Assembly: GCA_913054135.1 (NCBI GenBank)
Contig: CAJXJK010000007.1
Span: 62,001-126,000, forward strand
Origin: an uncultured Flavobacteriales bacterium
Lineage (GTDB): Bacteria; Bacteroidota; Bacteroidia; Flavobacteriales_D; Crocinitomicaceae
DNA length: 64,000 bases
Reading direction: 5' to 3'
Under the pieces are notes generated by a model. That model had not been told where the DNA came from. It ran no database searches and was given only the letters and a program-made list of their open reading frames with translations. Made by a program: the position numbers and the translations under genes. Positions 44,432 through 53,889 of this stretch are shown here, piece by piece (position 1 is the first letter of the stretch; every line of letters starts with the position of its first letter).

Positions 44432-45739
44432 ATGTCAAACATTATAGCCATAGTAGGACGCCCAAATGTTGGGAAATCAACTCTGTTCAATAGACTTACC
44501 AAATCAAGAACTGCTATTGTTGAAGAAGTTAGTGGGGTAACAAGAGATAGAATTTATGGCGTTTCTGAATGGAACGGTATTGATTTTAGTGTGATTGATA
44601 CGGGAGGATACGTGCAAGGCTCTGATGATATCTTTGAAGGAGAGATCAGAAAACAAGTAGAGATTGCCATTGATGAAGCAAATGTAATTTTGTTTGTCGT
44701 TGATGTGACAGTGGGAGTGACGGATCTTGATGAGCAAGTTGCAAAGATTTTAAGAAAAACGAATAAGCCTATTTATCTAGTAGCTAACAAGGTTGATAAT
44801 ACGGCAAGGCAATTTGATTCTGCCGATTTTTATCAATTTGGATTAGGTGAACTTTTCAACGTTTCTGCCATTAATGGCTCAGGAACTGGTGAACTTCTTG
44901 ACAAGTTGGTTACTGAGTTTGATCCCGAAGGAGCTCCCGAAGATGACGAGCACATTCCGAGAATTGCAGTAGTTGGTAAACCTAACGTAGGTAAATCATC
45001 TTTCATAAATGCAATTACAGGTGAAGAAAGAAATATTGTTACACCTCTCTCAGGAACTACAAGAGATTCGATTGATACTAGATATCAGTTGTTCGGATTT
45101 GATTTCAAATTGATTGATACGGCCGGAATCAGAAAGAAGGCAAAGGTGGACCAAGGCTTAGAGTATTTCTCAGTTGTAAGATCAATTAGAGCGATTGAGA
45201 ATTCAGACGTTTGCATATTCATGATTGATGCCGCAGACGGTATCGGAAAACAAGATTTGAACATCTTTTATGTAATTGAGAAAAACAAAAAAGGTGTAGT
45301 TGTTTTGGTGAACAAGTGGGATTTGGTTGAGAAAGATACTATGTCAACTAAAGAGTGGGAAGATAATATTAGAGATCAATTGGCGCCATTTAATGATGTG
45401 CCAATCATATTTACATCTACCGTTACTAAGCAAAGACTTCATAAAGGATTAGAGAAAGCAATGGAAGTTCATGAGAATAGAATTCAAAGAATTTCTACCT
45501 CAAAACTGAACGAGTTTGTGATGGATGTTGTCAAAAAACAGCCACCACCGGCAGTGAAAGGAAAGTTTGTGAAAATAAAGTATGCGACTATGTTGCCTAC
45601 GCACTCACCTTCATTTGCTTTTTTCTGTAATATGCCTCAATATATTCGTGAAGATTATAAACGATTCATAGAGAACAGGTTGAGAGAAGAGTTTAATTTT
45701 GAGGGTGTTCCTATCCGTGTATTCTTCAGAAAAAAGTAA
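44432..45739 (+). CDS. der: Ribosome biogenesis GTPase Der (EngA)
   Basis: 435 residues with two tandem G domains: first [17 protein letters not shown]; second [27 protein letters not shown]-like C-terminal domain follows ([14 protein letters not shown] to FRKK). Der is required for 50S subunit assembly. Downstream, holA starts 9 bp after the stop. Confidence 0.97.
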   Translation: MSNIIAIVGRPNVGKSTLFNRLTKSRTAIVEEVSGVTRDRIYGVSEWNGIDFSVIDTGGYVQGSDDIFEGEIRKQVEIAIDEANVILFVVDVTVGVTDLDEQVAKILRKTNKPIYLVANKVDNTARQFDSADFYQFGLGELFNVSAINGSGTGELLDKLVTEFDPEGAPEDDEHIPRIAVVGKPNVGKSSFINAITGEERNIVTPLSGTTRDSIDTRYQLFGFDFKLIDTAGIRKKAKVDQGLEYFSVVRSIRAIENSDVCIFMIDAADGIGKQDLNIFYVIEKNKKGVVVLVNKWDLVEKDTMSTKEWEDNIRDQLAPFNDVPIIFTSTVTKQRLHKGLEKAMEVHENRIQRISTSKLNEFVMDVVKKQPPPAVKGKFVKIKYATMLPTHSPSFAFFCNMPQYIREDYKRFIENRLREEFNFEGVPIRVFFRKK

Positions 45740-45748
45740 CTTTAAAAA

Positions 45749-46756
45749 GTGACGTTCGAAGAGATTCAAAAACAGTTTAAGGAAAGAAATTTCAAACCCA
45801 TCTACTTTTTGCATGGTGAAGAAGGCTATTACATTGATGCCTTAGTTGATCTTGCTCTTAATAGTATTCTTGAAGAGTCTGAAAGAGATTTCAATCAAAC
45901 GGTTGTGTATGCAAAAGATACCCCGCCAATTAATGTGATTGATGCTGCAGCCCGATTACCCATGATGAGTGAATACAATGTGGTAGTTGTAAAAGAAGCT
46001 CAAGAATATAAGAAGACTGCACAATGGGAGAAGTTTGAAAAATATTTTGAGTCTCCTTCAAATTCGACCATTTTAATCTTTGCTCATAAATACAAGAAGT
46101 TTGACAAGCGATCTCGTATTTATAAGTTGCTTCAGAAAAAAGCCGGGCTCTTTGAGTCGACAGGAGTCAAAGACTATCAATTAGCTTCTTGGATAAGTAC
46201 GTATGTGAGGTCAAAAGGCCAAGCAATGACGGATAAAGGAATTGCCTTGGTTGCAGAATTCGTAGGTAACGATTTATCTAGAATTGTAAATGAATTAGAG
46301 AAGCTATTTATAGTGGTTCCTGAAGGCACTCAAATCAATGAAAAACACATTGAGAAGCATATCGGGATCTCAAAAGACTACAATGTTTTTGAGTTGAATA
46401 ATGCAATCTTAGAGAAAGACATTATCAAAGCAAATAAGATTATTAAATATTTCGGAGACAATCCTAAAGCCACACACATTACTGTTGTTTTGGGAAGTCT
46501 TTACGGTTTATATCAGAGGCTATTCAGAACTCATTTTGCGAAAACCTCTGACCCTGGACAGTTGGCAAAAATCTTAAAGATTCATCCTTACCCAGCTAAA
46601 GAGTTGTTGCTTAACAAAAGAAAACATCCGCCTAAAGTCGTTTCTCGCAATTTTAGCATCCTGAGGGAATACGATATGTTAGCAAAGGGAGTAGGGACTG
46701 GCGGAACCCCAGATTCTGAGTTGCTTAGAGAGCTTGTTTATAAGCTCATGCATTAG
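45749..46756 (+). CDS. holA: DNA polymerase III subunit delta
   Basis: 335 residues from a GTG start at 45749; no ATG lies between the der stop and the conserved opening KPIYFLHGEEGYYIDAL, which is the delta-subunit N-terminus. Further family features are NVVVVKEAQEYKK and the FVGNDLSRIVNELEKL stretch. HolA opens the beta clamp in the clamp loader. It ends the era-der-holA run; 119 bp with a new promoter separate it from the TonB receptor gene. Confidence 0.93.
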   Translation: MTFEEIQKQFKERNFKPIYFLHGEEGYYIDALVDLALNSILEESERDFNQTVVYAKDTPPINVIDAAARLPMMSEYNVVVVKEAQEYKKTAQWEKFEKYFESPSNSTILIFAHKYKKFDKRSRIYKLLQKKAGLFESTGVKDYQLASWISTYVRSKGQAMTDKGIALVAEFVGNDLSRIVNELEKLFIVVPEGTQINEKHIEKHIGISKDYNVFELNNAILEKDIIKANKIIKYFGDNPKATHITVVLGSLYGLYQRLFRTHFAKTSDPGQLAKILKIHPYPAKELLLNKRKHPPKVVSRNFSILREYDMLAKGVGTGGTPDSELLRELVYKLMH

Positions 46757-46848
46757 CAGTTAAAAATCTATTCATTACCGCTCATTGGCGATTACTTACA
46801 TTTAAATAAGCAGTTCGGTAAATCCTATGCTCTTGGTCTTATTTGTAT

Positions 46849-46856
46849 TATCTTTG
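46849..46856 (+). promoter_or_regulatory. Promoter -7 element of the TonB-dependent receptor gene
   Basis: TATCTTTG matches TAnnTTTG, 19 bases before the ATG at 46876, and lies inside the longer frame from 46843. No -33 at the expected spacing. Confidence 0.55.
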
Positions 46857-46875
46857 GTTCAAATTTTTTGAACGT

Positions 46876-49206
46876 ATGCTACGTAATCTACTATTAGTAT
46901 TTCTTTTCGCTTTCACGGGGAATACACTTTTAGCTCAAACTGGAACTGTAAGAGGTTCGGTAAAGAGTAATGAAGACGGAAATGGAGTTCCATTTGCAAA
47001 GGTCTTGATTGAGGGAGCTAACAAATTTGCTCAAACTGATAATGACGGATTATTCTCTCTTCCTGGTGTACCAGTTGGAACTTATAATATTAGAATTTCG
47101 GCATCACAATACACGGTATTTAATAAAGAGATCGTAGTAGAAAAAGGAAAGATTACTGATGTCAATGTAGAGATTGTAAAGGGTAAAACTTTAGGTCCTA
47201 TTGTGATTGATCACAAAGATAAAGATCGAAAAATTGATCCTGGAACATCAGTTCATAAAATTGACAAATCAGATATTTTAAGAGTACCGGTAACAGGAGG
47301 TGTTTCTGATATTGCTGGATACTTTCAAACTGTACCTGGTGTAGTTTCTACAGGTGACCAAGGTGGACAAGTATATGTAAGAGGTGGTACGCCAATTCAA
47401 AACAAGATTTTATTAGACGGAATGACGATTTACAATCCGTTTCACTCAATTGGATTCTTCTCAGTGTTTGAAACTGAGTTAATCAAATCGGCAGATATTT
47501 ATACTGGTGGATTTAACGCTAAGTATGGAGGAAGAATTTCTTCAGTGATGGATATTTCATACAGAGATGGTAACACAAAAAGATTTGCTGGTGTAGTTGG
47601 ATTATCTCCATTCACTTCAAGTCTTTTATTAGAAGGTCCGCTTTCAAAAGCAAATAACGTTTCATTTGTTGTTTCTGGTAAAGCATCTTTATTAGAGCAA
47701 ACTTCAAGAACGCTTTATCCTTATATCAACCAAGACGAAAACGGAGATCCACAAGGATTGCCATTTAACTTCTGGGATTTATATGGTAAGGTGACCGTTA
47801 AAGGTGATGCGGCCAATAAATTTTCAGTTTTCGGATTCTCATTCAATGACCAAGTAAGATATCAAGCAGTATCTGATTTGAACTGGCAAAGCTTTGGTGG
47901 TGGAACAAACTTCATCTTCGTACCTTCTAATTCAGAGTTATTCATGAAAGGAAGGTTGAACTTCTCATCTTACGATATCAAGTTAGAGGAAGATAATTTA
48001 GAACCAAGAACTTCAGGTATTTTTGGTGGTGAGTTAGCATTTGACTTTACTTATTACTTACCGAACAAAACGAAATTAGATTACGGATTTGGATTCTCTT
48101 ATTTCTCAACTGAATTTAAAACCTTCAATGAGGTTAACAGACCAATCGAACAAAATGACAACACAATTGAAGCAGGTGCTTATGTGAGTTATAGATGGGT
48201 TGCAAAGAACAAAAAGTTGATTCTTGAGCCAAGCTTTAGAGCGCAAGCATATTCTTCAGTAGGTCAAGTGACTGCTGAGCCGAGATTAAGTGCTAAGTAT
48301 AACATCAATGAGGTATTCAGATTTAAAATGGCGGGTGGTTACTACACTCAAAACTTTACTTCAACGACTTCTGATCAAGATGTAGTTAACTTGTTTTACG
48401 GATTCATTACTGCACCATCTAACTTGCCTGCTGAATTCACAAATCAAAATGGAGAAGAAGATTTCATAGTGAATGGTTTGCAAAAGGCATGGCATGGAGT
48501 TGGAGGATTTGAAGTTGATCTTTCAAAGAAATTGAAACTGAATATTGAAGGGTATTACAAGTGGTTCTCTCAAATGACGAATGTTAACCGTAACAAAGTA
48601 TTTGAAGATATCCCTGAGAATTCTCAAGTTGATGATGTGTTTAAGAAAGATTTTATTGTTGAGAGCGGATTAGCTTGGGGTGGTGATGTTGTATTAACCT
48701 ACCAAACTAAAAAGCTTTACTTATGGGGAGCTTACTCATTAGGTAAGGTAACTAGATGGGATGGATTCATTGAATATGCTCCTGTATTTGATAGAAGACA
48801 TAACATCAACTTCATTGCTACTTACACTTTCGGTAAAGATGATAGCTGGGAAGTTACAGGTCGTTGGAACTTGGGAACTGGTCTTCCGTTCAAACAAACG
48901 ACAGGTGTGTTTGAAGAGCCTCAAATCAATGCAATTGATGATGATTACACTGCAGGAAATGCAGGAAGCTTAACTTTCTTATATGAAGATATTAATTCAG
49001 GTCGTCTACCAACTTACCACAGATTAGATGTCAATGTGAAGAAAGAAATCACTTTTAAAGACAAAAAGTATATGAAGCTTGATATTATTGCTGGTGTAAC
49101 AAATGCCTACAGTAGACAAAATATCTTTTATGTGAATCGTGTAACGAATGCGAAGGTGTACCAATTACCAGTGATGCCTTCTTTAGCAGTTAACTTCAAG
49201 TTCTAA
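46876..49206 (+). CDS. TonB-dependent receptor
   Basis: 776 residues from the ATG at 46876, which starts the signal peptide (MLRNLLLVFLFAFTGNTLLAQ). It has an N-terminal carboxypeptidase-regulatory-like domain (TGTVRGSVKSNEDGNGVPFA to about residue 105), a plug domain with PVTGGVSDIAGYFQTVPGVV and VRGGTPIQNKILLDGMTIYN, and a 22-strand-type barrel ending in aromatic VNFKF. No SusD partner is adjacent, so it is not a classical polysaccharide-utilisation pair; the substrate is unknown. A small outer-membrane-like gene follows after 69 bp. Confidence 0.93.
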   Translation: MLRNLLLVFLFAFTGNTLLAQTGTVRGSVKSNEDGNGVPFAKVLIEGANKFAQTDNDGLFSLPGVPVGTYNIRISASQYTVFNKEIVVEKGKITDVNVEIVKGKTLGPIVIDHKDKDRKIDPGTSVHKIDKSDILRVPVTGGVSDIAGYFQTVPGVVSTGDQGGQVYVRGGTPIQNKILLDGMTIYNPFHSIGFFSVFETELIKSADIYTGGFNAKYGGRISSVMDISYRDGNTKRFAGVVGLSPFTSSLLLEGPLSKANNVSFVVSGKASLLEQTSRTLYPYINQDENGDPQGLPFNFWDLYGKVTVKGDAANKFSVFGFSFNDQVRYQAVSDLNWQSFGGGTNFIFVPSNSELFMKGRLNFSSYDIKLEEDNLEPRTSGIFGGELAFDFTYYLPNKTKLDYGFGFSYFSTEFKTFNEVNRPIEQNDNTIEAGAYVSYRWVAKNKKLILEPSFRAQAYSSVGQVTAEPRLSAKYNINEVFRFKMAGGYYTQNFTSTTSDQDVVNLFYGFITAPSNLPAEFTNQNGEEDFIVNGLQKAWHGVGGFEVDLSKKLKLNIEGYYKWFSQMTNVNRNKVFEDIPENSQVDDVFKKDFIVESGLAWGGDVVLTYQTKKLYLWGAYSLGKVTRWDGFIEYAPVFDRRHNINFIATYTFGKDDSWEVTGRWNLGTGLPFKQTTGVFEEPQINAIDDDYTAGNAGSLTFLYEDINSGRLPTYHRLDVNVKKEITFKDKKYMKLDIIAGVTNAYSRQNIFYVNRVTNAKVYQLPVMPSLAVNFKF

Positions 49207-49275
49207 ATCCTTTTAAGTCAAGGAAAACCTTCTTTGGCAAGCTGTTTGATTTATATGTCCTAAAACGTATAGATT

Positions 49276-49824
49276 ATGAAGACAGCAATATTCACAATTT
49301 GCATTTTAGCCAGCAGTCTGGCTATGGCATCAGACAAAGATTCTTTAAAGACTCAAAACAATTTAATTGCTGATTTTAATTCAGTTGATATTGAAATGTT
49401 GGGAGATAAGAAGAAAGGAATCAGACCAAGTTTAAGACAAGAAAAACCTCTTGGTATCAATCTAGGAGCCTTCGGTCCAGGCGGAATGGTCTCGGGATCA
49501 TTAGACGGCTTTGTTACGCCAAATATAGCTCTAGAAGGTGGAGCCGGGATTAGAAATATGGATGCTGACGTAAGTTATTTTGTCGGAGCCAGATACCATC
49601 TATTAGGCAAATGGCCAATTCCGATTACCCCATATGTAGGTATTTATACAGCAGCTCATAATAACGAAAGAAAGATCGATTTTCATTCAGTTTACGTTCC
49701 TGTTGGATTACACAGAATTAAGAAAAGCGGATTTAACTGGGCTGCTGAGGTAGCTTATGAGAAAAACGATTTCAAAGAAGGTAAAAACTTAAGTGGCTCA
49801 TTTAAAATTGGTTATAGATTTTAA
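49276..49824 (+). CDS. Small outer-membrane beta-barrel-like protein
   Basis: 182 residues with signal peptide (MKTAIFTICILASSLAMA), a charged linker (LGDKKKGIRPSLRQEKP) and a run of alternating hydrophobic strands (GINLGAFGPGGMVSGSLDGF, IALEGGAGIRN, YFVGARYHLLG) ending in GYRF. The terminal aromatic and strand pattern suggest a small OmpW/OprF-like barrel. I do not recognise the family. It follows the TonB receptor on the same strand and could be co-transcribed. Confidence 0.7.
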   Translation: MKTAIFTICILASSLAMASDKDSLKTQNNLIADFNSVDIEMLGDKKKGIRPSLRQEKPLGINLGAFGPGGMVSGSLDGFVTPNIALEGGAGIRNMDADVSYFVGARYHLLGKWPIPITPYVGIYTAAHNNERKIDFHSVYVPVGLHRIKKSGFNWAAEVAYEKNDFKEGKNLSGSFKIGYRF

Positions 49825-49868
49825 AATTATTTGTAGGGCTGAAATCTTCTAAAGATGGAATAGGTTTG

Positions 49869-49876
49869 TATATTTG
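49869..49876 (+). promoter_or_regulatory. Promoter -7 element of the LuxR-type regulator gene
   Basis: TATATTTG matches TAnnTTTG, 28 bases before the GTG at 49905. Confidence 0.55.
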
Positions 49877-49904
49877 TAATACTATTTAAAACCATTCTAA
49901 ATAA

Positions 49905-50579
49905 GTGATTACACTTCTATTAGCCGATAGTAATGAGCTAGTCCGAATTGGACTAAGAACCATCTTTAAAGATTCTGAATTTCAGATCATTGGAGAGGCT
50001 AATGAAACCGAAGAACTGGTGAGTCAGGTAAAGTCTTTTCAACCTGATGTTGTTCTAATAGATTACACTTCAGATGGATTCACGATAGATGCAGTTTTAG
50101 CTGCGAAAAACGTCTCTGAGAAAGTGAAATTTGTTGGGATAACGCCTTTGCAAGACGCACAAACTTTAGTGCACGCCATTAAGAGTGGAGTTACCTCATA
50201 TATCAAAAAGGATTGTAGTTTAGAAGAAATCAAAAATGCCGTTTTTGAGACCTCTCAAAACAATGCATTCTTTTGCGGAACAATCCTTGAAACGATAAGA
50301 CAAGAAGGAATTAATGTAGATAGTATTGAGGCGGTTGATTTCACTTGTGATCCGGTAATGCTGTCTGAGAGAGAGCAAGAGATTATCACAATGATAGCAG
50401 AAGGCATGACCAATGCAGTTATTTCTGAAAAGTTGTTCTTAAGTAAGCATACAGTTAACACTCACCGAAAAAACATCATGGCAAAGTTGGGCGTAAAAAA
50501 TACGGCCGGTATTGTTATGTATGCTGTGAAAGAGAAGTTTACTTCACCTAACAAATATCTTTTCTCTGCTGAGAATTAA
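49905..50579 (+). CDS. NarL/LuxR-type response regulator with degenerate acidic pocket
   Basis: 224 residues from a GTG start (no ATG precedes the first strand). The receiver domain keeps phosphoacceptor Asp53 (LIDYTS), Thr80 and Lys102, but the acidic pair after strand 1 reads ADSN (Asp8-Ser9) instead of DD, so Mg2+ binding may be weakened. The C-terminal LuxR helix-turn-helix is intact (LSEREQEIITMIAEGMTNAV, SKHTVNTHRKNIMAKLGV). No histidine kinase is adjacent. Its stop overlaps a convergent lipoprotein gene by 4 bp. Either it is phosphorylated by an orphan kinase or it acts without phosphorylation. Confidence 0.9.
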   Translation: MITLLLADSNELVRIGLRTIFKDSEFQIIGEANETEELVSQVKSFQPDVVLIDYTSDGFTIDAVLAAKNVSEKVKFVGITPLQDAQTLVHAIKSGVTSYIKKDCSLEEIKNAVFETSQNNAFFCGTILETIRQEGINVDSIEAVDFTCDPVMLSEREQEIITMIAEGMTNAVISEKLFLSKHTVNTHRKNIMAKLGVKNTAGIVMYAVKEKFTSPNKYLFSAEN

Positions 50580-50995
50580 TATTCTGAAGTTTTAGCGTCT
50601 ACAGTTGATTTGTCTGAGTTCATTACGCACATAAATATTTTATATCCGTCGGCTCTTTCAACTAAAACCATGCTTTCGTACATGTGATATTCAGTGATAT
50701 CAAATTCGTACTCAAGTTTGACAGTAGTTACGCCATTGTTGTACTTTTTAGAAAAGCCCATTGATTTAGCTCTATTTGTTTGTGCTCCCCAGCTATCAAC
50801 TTGAGCAAAGAACTCTCTAAAGTTATCTGGCAATGACTCATCTGCTTCTGTGTCAATTAAATTATCACAGATATAATCATAATCACCTTCATCTAACTTT
50901 TGGTGAAAATCATCAGCAACTAATTCTGCCTTATCAGTTGAGCAAGAGCTGAATAGCAATCCAACTGCAAACAAGAGTACAAAGAACCTTTTCAT
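50576..50995 (-). CDS. Hypothetical lipoprotein
   Basis: 139 residues with lipobox FSSCS (MKRFFVLLFAVGLLFSSC) and a mature domain of about 120 residues whose helix-then-strands order (ELVADDFHQKLDEGDYDYIC, then VTTVKLEYEFDI and YKIFMCVMN) resembles the NTF2-like or DUF4878-type small lipoproteins. I cannot name the family with confidence. Convergent with the LuxR-type gene, sharing a TTAA stop overlap. Confidence 0.7.
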   Translation of the reverse strand: MKRFFVLLFAVGLLFSSCSTDKAELVADDFHQKLDEGDYDYICDNLIDTEADESLPDNFREFFAQVDSWGAQTNRAKSMGFSKKYNNGVTTVKLEYEFDITEYHMYESMVLVERADGYKIFMCVMNSDKSTVDAKTSEY

Positions 50996-51133
50996 AATAT
51001 CAATTTTTATAAATGTATCAATTTCAGCTTGATTTTACTTCTTGATTCAGATTTTTCATAATTGCCAAATAAAATGTAACTTCAAAAATGAACCTTTTAA
51101 TACAAAGGGTGTATTCAAAGACAAAGACAATAT

Positions 51134-52141
51134 ATGTTGCGATCAATATTAATATTATTACTGTTTAGTGCAGGCGTCACAAGCGCCCAGCAAACAGTTG
51201 ATAATTCTGGTGTTTCTTCCACTGCGGCGGCTATGCTTGATGGCTTTATTGATATGAGGGCTGAGTATAAACACAGCTCAACAAAAGAATTTAGCCGAGA
51301 CGAACAGTTAGCCATGGATGATTGGTGCTATGCAATGGAAAAGAAATTTCCTGACGCATATGAAACATCATATGCCTGGCATGTGAATGACCATTATTCT
51401 GACGGTAGCGGCGAGAAAATAAAAGATGCATATAAAAAGGCTCCAAACGACAAAAGAGTGGTAAAGGAGATGTTTGGATATTATGTAATGAAAGATGAAA
51501 TTTCATCTGCCAACTCAATGCTCTTAAAAGTGAGTAGCTATTATTCTAAGAATACATTGAATTATTACAGAGATGTGATGCCTACCCAAGGCGTTATTAT
51601 TACAAGTTCAATTGAAGATGCGATTCCGCTATACATCCTACAACTCAAAGATAAGTTGGGGAAAGAAGCAGTGATTGTGAATATGGATTTCCTGATTAAT
51701 AAAGGATATTTACAAAAGCAGGTATCAAAATTAGGAGCAGGATCTCAAAGCTTTTACGGCAATGAAAAGGCCTACTTAAAGCTTGTAATGAACAAGAATA
51801 AGCAGGTTCATTTATCATCCACCGTTTCACAAAATTATTTGAAAGGAAATGCGCAAAACTGTTTTTTGACTGGTTTATCTTATCAATCAAATCCAGCCAG
51901 CCATGTTGCCTCTTTAGAGAAGTTTTGGAAAGAAGTAGCTCAGAAAAACTTCTCAAGCCTAAGTTTGACATCTTCTGAGAAGAGATTATACACGAATTAT
52001 TTACCACCACTTTTGACGCTTTATAAACTTCAATTAGCTAGGGGTGGTAAGAATGAAACATTGAAAAAAGCCATAATTGCTTTAGCTGATAAAGTACAAC
52101 AAACCAAAAATGTAAAAGATATACTCAATACCTACGAATAG
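51134..52141 (+). CDS. Hypothetical secreted protein at the head of an ECF sigma operon
   Basis: 335 residues with a signal peptide (MLRSILILLLFSAGVTSAQ). The rest is soluble and mixed helical, with no domain I recognise; a TPR-like reading of KKAPNDKRVVKEMFGYYVMK is possible but weak. It starts a four-gene run: the ECF sigma gene begins 6 bp after its stop. By position it could sense or respond to the envelope signal handled by the sigma factor. I see no -7 element just upstream. Confidence 0.7.
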   Translation: MLRSILILLLFSAGVTSAQQTVDNSGVSSTAAAMLDGFIDMRAEYKHSSTKEFSRDEQLAMDDWCYAMEKKFPDAYETSYAWHVNDHYSDGSGEKIKDAYKKAPNDKRVVKEMFGYYVMKDEISSANSMLLKVSSYYSKNTLNYYRDVMPTQGVIITSSIEDAIPLYILQLKDKLGKEAVIVNMDFLINKGYLQKQVSKLGAGSQSFYGNEKAYLKLVMNKNKQVHLSSTVSQNYLKGNAQNCFLTGLSYQSNPASHVASLEKFWKEVAQKNFSSLSLTSSEKRLYTNYLPPLLTLYKLQLARGGKNETLKKAIIALADKVQQTKNVKDILNTYE

Positions 52142-52147
52142 CATATA

Positions 52148-52735
52148 ATGCAACTTTTTAAGAAGGATTATTCTACATACACGGATGAAGAATTAATGCG
52201 CTCGTTTACCGAGGGCGATAAGAAAGCCTTTGAACAAATTTACGCGAGATATGAGAGTTTTATGGTCAATTTTTTTTATCGAAAGTTGTGGAGTGATAGA
52301 ATAAAAGCAGAAGATTTTGCACATGATTTATTCACCAAGATTATTGACAAACCAGAGTCATTTGACTTGTCAAGAAACTTTAAAACGTGGTTGTTCTCAG
52401 TTGCGAATAACATGTGCAAAAACGAGTATAAGAAACAAGAAGTAAGAAAAAACACAGGATACGATATTCCTGAAGGAGTTGAAGCCAAAGACAACACAAT
52501 AATGCCTGATAAACAGGTTGATGCCGGAAACTTCAACGAACAATTGAAAATAGAATTAAATAAACTAAACGATAAACATAGAGAGGTATTTATGCTTAGG
52601 CATTTTGAAGGACTCTCTTTAATTGAAATAGCAGAAACTCTTGAAATCAATGCGGGCACGGTAAAGTCAAGATTGCATCATGCAACCAAAACTTTAGCAG
52701 GGAAATTAGAGGTTTTTAGAAAAACAATGATATGA
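52148..52735 (+). CDS. ECF-type RNA polymerase sigma factor
   Basis: 195 residues. Region 2 reads FEQIYARYESFMVNFFYRKL, AEDFAHDLFTKII and FKTWLFSVANNMCKNEYKK; region 4 reads LNDKHREVFMLRHFEGLSLI, AETLEINAGTVKSRLHHA. Regions 1 and 3 are absent, as in extracytoplasmic-function factors. The stop overlaps the next gene by 4 bp (ATGA), the usual sigma/anti-sigma arrangement. The likely target genes cannot be seen in this window. Confidence 0.95.
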   Translation: MQLFKKDYSTYTDEELMRSFTEGDKKAFEQIYARYESFMVNFFYRKLWSDRIKAEDFAHDLFTKIIDKPESFDLSRNFKTWLFSVANNMCKNEYKKQEVRKNTGYDIPEGVEAKDNTIMPDKQVDAGNFNEQLKIELNKLNDKHREVFMLRHFEGLSLIEIAETLEINAGTVKSRLHHATKTLAGKLEVFRKTMI

Positions 52736-53889
52736 TAACAGAAGCAGAAAATATCATCTTAAACAAAGAGTATTTCGAACTCTCGGCTGATGAATTGGCT
52801 ACCGTAAGCGAATTGGTTCAGAATGCCGAAGAGTATGATGAAATGAAATGGTTCTTAGCGAGCACCCAAGGGATGATCGCTCAAGAGAAAATTGAAGCCA
52901 CACCTGAATTGAAAAATAAGGTAATGGCTCACCTTAACCAATCTGAAAGTAAACGAAGATTCTGGTTAAATGGTGTAATTCCATTCTTATTACCCGAAGA
53001 CAAAAAGTTTTATCAAAAGCCAGCCTTTCAAATGGGGATGGCAGCTTTGGTGGTAGTTGGTGTCTTTATGTTTATGCCAGATAAGTTAGATGATCCATCA
53101 TTGGCTTTGCATGATAGAGATAGCGAACTTAAAGAGTTTGAAGACAATACTATTTCTAGTGGAGAGCAACAAAACTTTCAAGATGAAAAAGATGAAGAAG
53201 CAGAATCTATTTCAGACGTTACTACAATTGATTTAGATCTAGAAGACAAGGGTATTTCGAGAATAGAAAACCCTGTAGTAATTGATGAGGTTGAAGAAAT
53301 AGTTGACCCTATGGCTGATGGTTATTATGAAGGGAAACTGTCAGAAGATGATTTGAAAAAGATGGAGAACAGTAAAAATCAGAACTTAGGCGGAACTACT
53401 TCATTTGGTTCTAATTCAGATGACGCAAACTTTGATATGGCAGATGATGCTGACTTGAAACAAGACTTGAATACTAATAAAGTTGATAAACCAGGTAATA
53501 TTAGTGCAAACAATGATTTGAATAATGTTCCAGCAACAAACGCTAATTCTACCGGAACTTTCAAGGATGGAGGAGATGGGAATAACCAAATCACCACTGC
53601 AACGCTAAGTAAAAAAGAGAAAGACAAACGTAAGTCTTCAAAAGATAGATTTGACATTCAGAAAAAAGAATTGAATGATGAAGATGTAACTATGGCTGAT
53701 TATGAAGTTGCACCTGAAGATTTGCAAGTTATGGGTGGAGCCAATGTGGTAGCGGACTCAATAGCAACTGATGATTACAAGTACTACTCTTTAAATGAAA
53801 AAGCAAACGAGAGTAGTGAGATTCTACCTTATAAAATGCATGTTGATGAGACTAAAGAGTTGAAGAAACTCTTCACGGTATTTAAATGA
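52732..53889 (+). CDS. Putative anti-sigma factor with long acidic periplasmic tail
   Basis: 385 residues translationally coupled to the sigma gene. Residues 1-95 are cytoplasmic and helical (NAEEYDEMKWFLASTQGMIA), one membrane helix follows at about 99-116 (FQMGMAALVVVGVFMFM), then about 270 residues rich in Asp, Glu, Asn and Ser, probably disordered, ending in a short ordered segment (YKMHVDETKELKKLFTVFK). The topology and gene order fit an anti-sigma factor, but the zinc-binding motif HxxxCxxC is absent and I do not recognise the family. Its stop overlaps the broken fourth gene. Confidence 0.7.
   Translation: MITEAENIILNKEYFELSADELATVSELVQNAEEYDEMKWFLASTQGMIAQEKIEATPELKNKVMAHLNQSESKRRFWLNGVIPFLLPEDKKFYQKPAFQMGMAALVVVGVFMFMPDKLDDPSLALHDRDSELKEFEDNTISSGEQQNFQDEKDEEAESISDVTTIDLDLEDKGISRIENPVVIDEVEEIVDPMADGYYEGKLSEDDLKKMENSKNQNLGGTTSFGSNSDDANFDMADDADLKQDLNTNKVDKPGNISANNDLNNVPATNANSTGTFKDGGDGNNQITTATLSKKEKDKRKSSKDRFDIQKKELNDEDVTMADYEVAPEDLQVMGGANVVADSIATDDYKYYSLNEKANESSEILPYKMHVDETKELKKLFTVFK

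Noticed and set aside
46876-49824. TonB receptor plus following gene as a polysaccharide utilisation locus
   Set aside because: There is no SusD homologue, glycosidase or hybrid sensor nearby, and the second protein looks like a small barrel.
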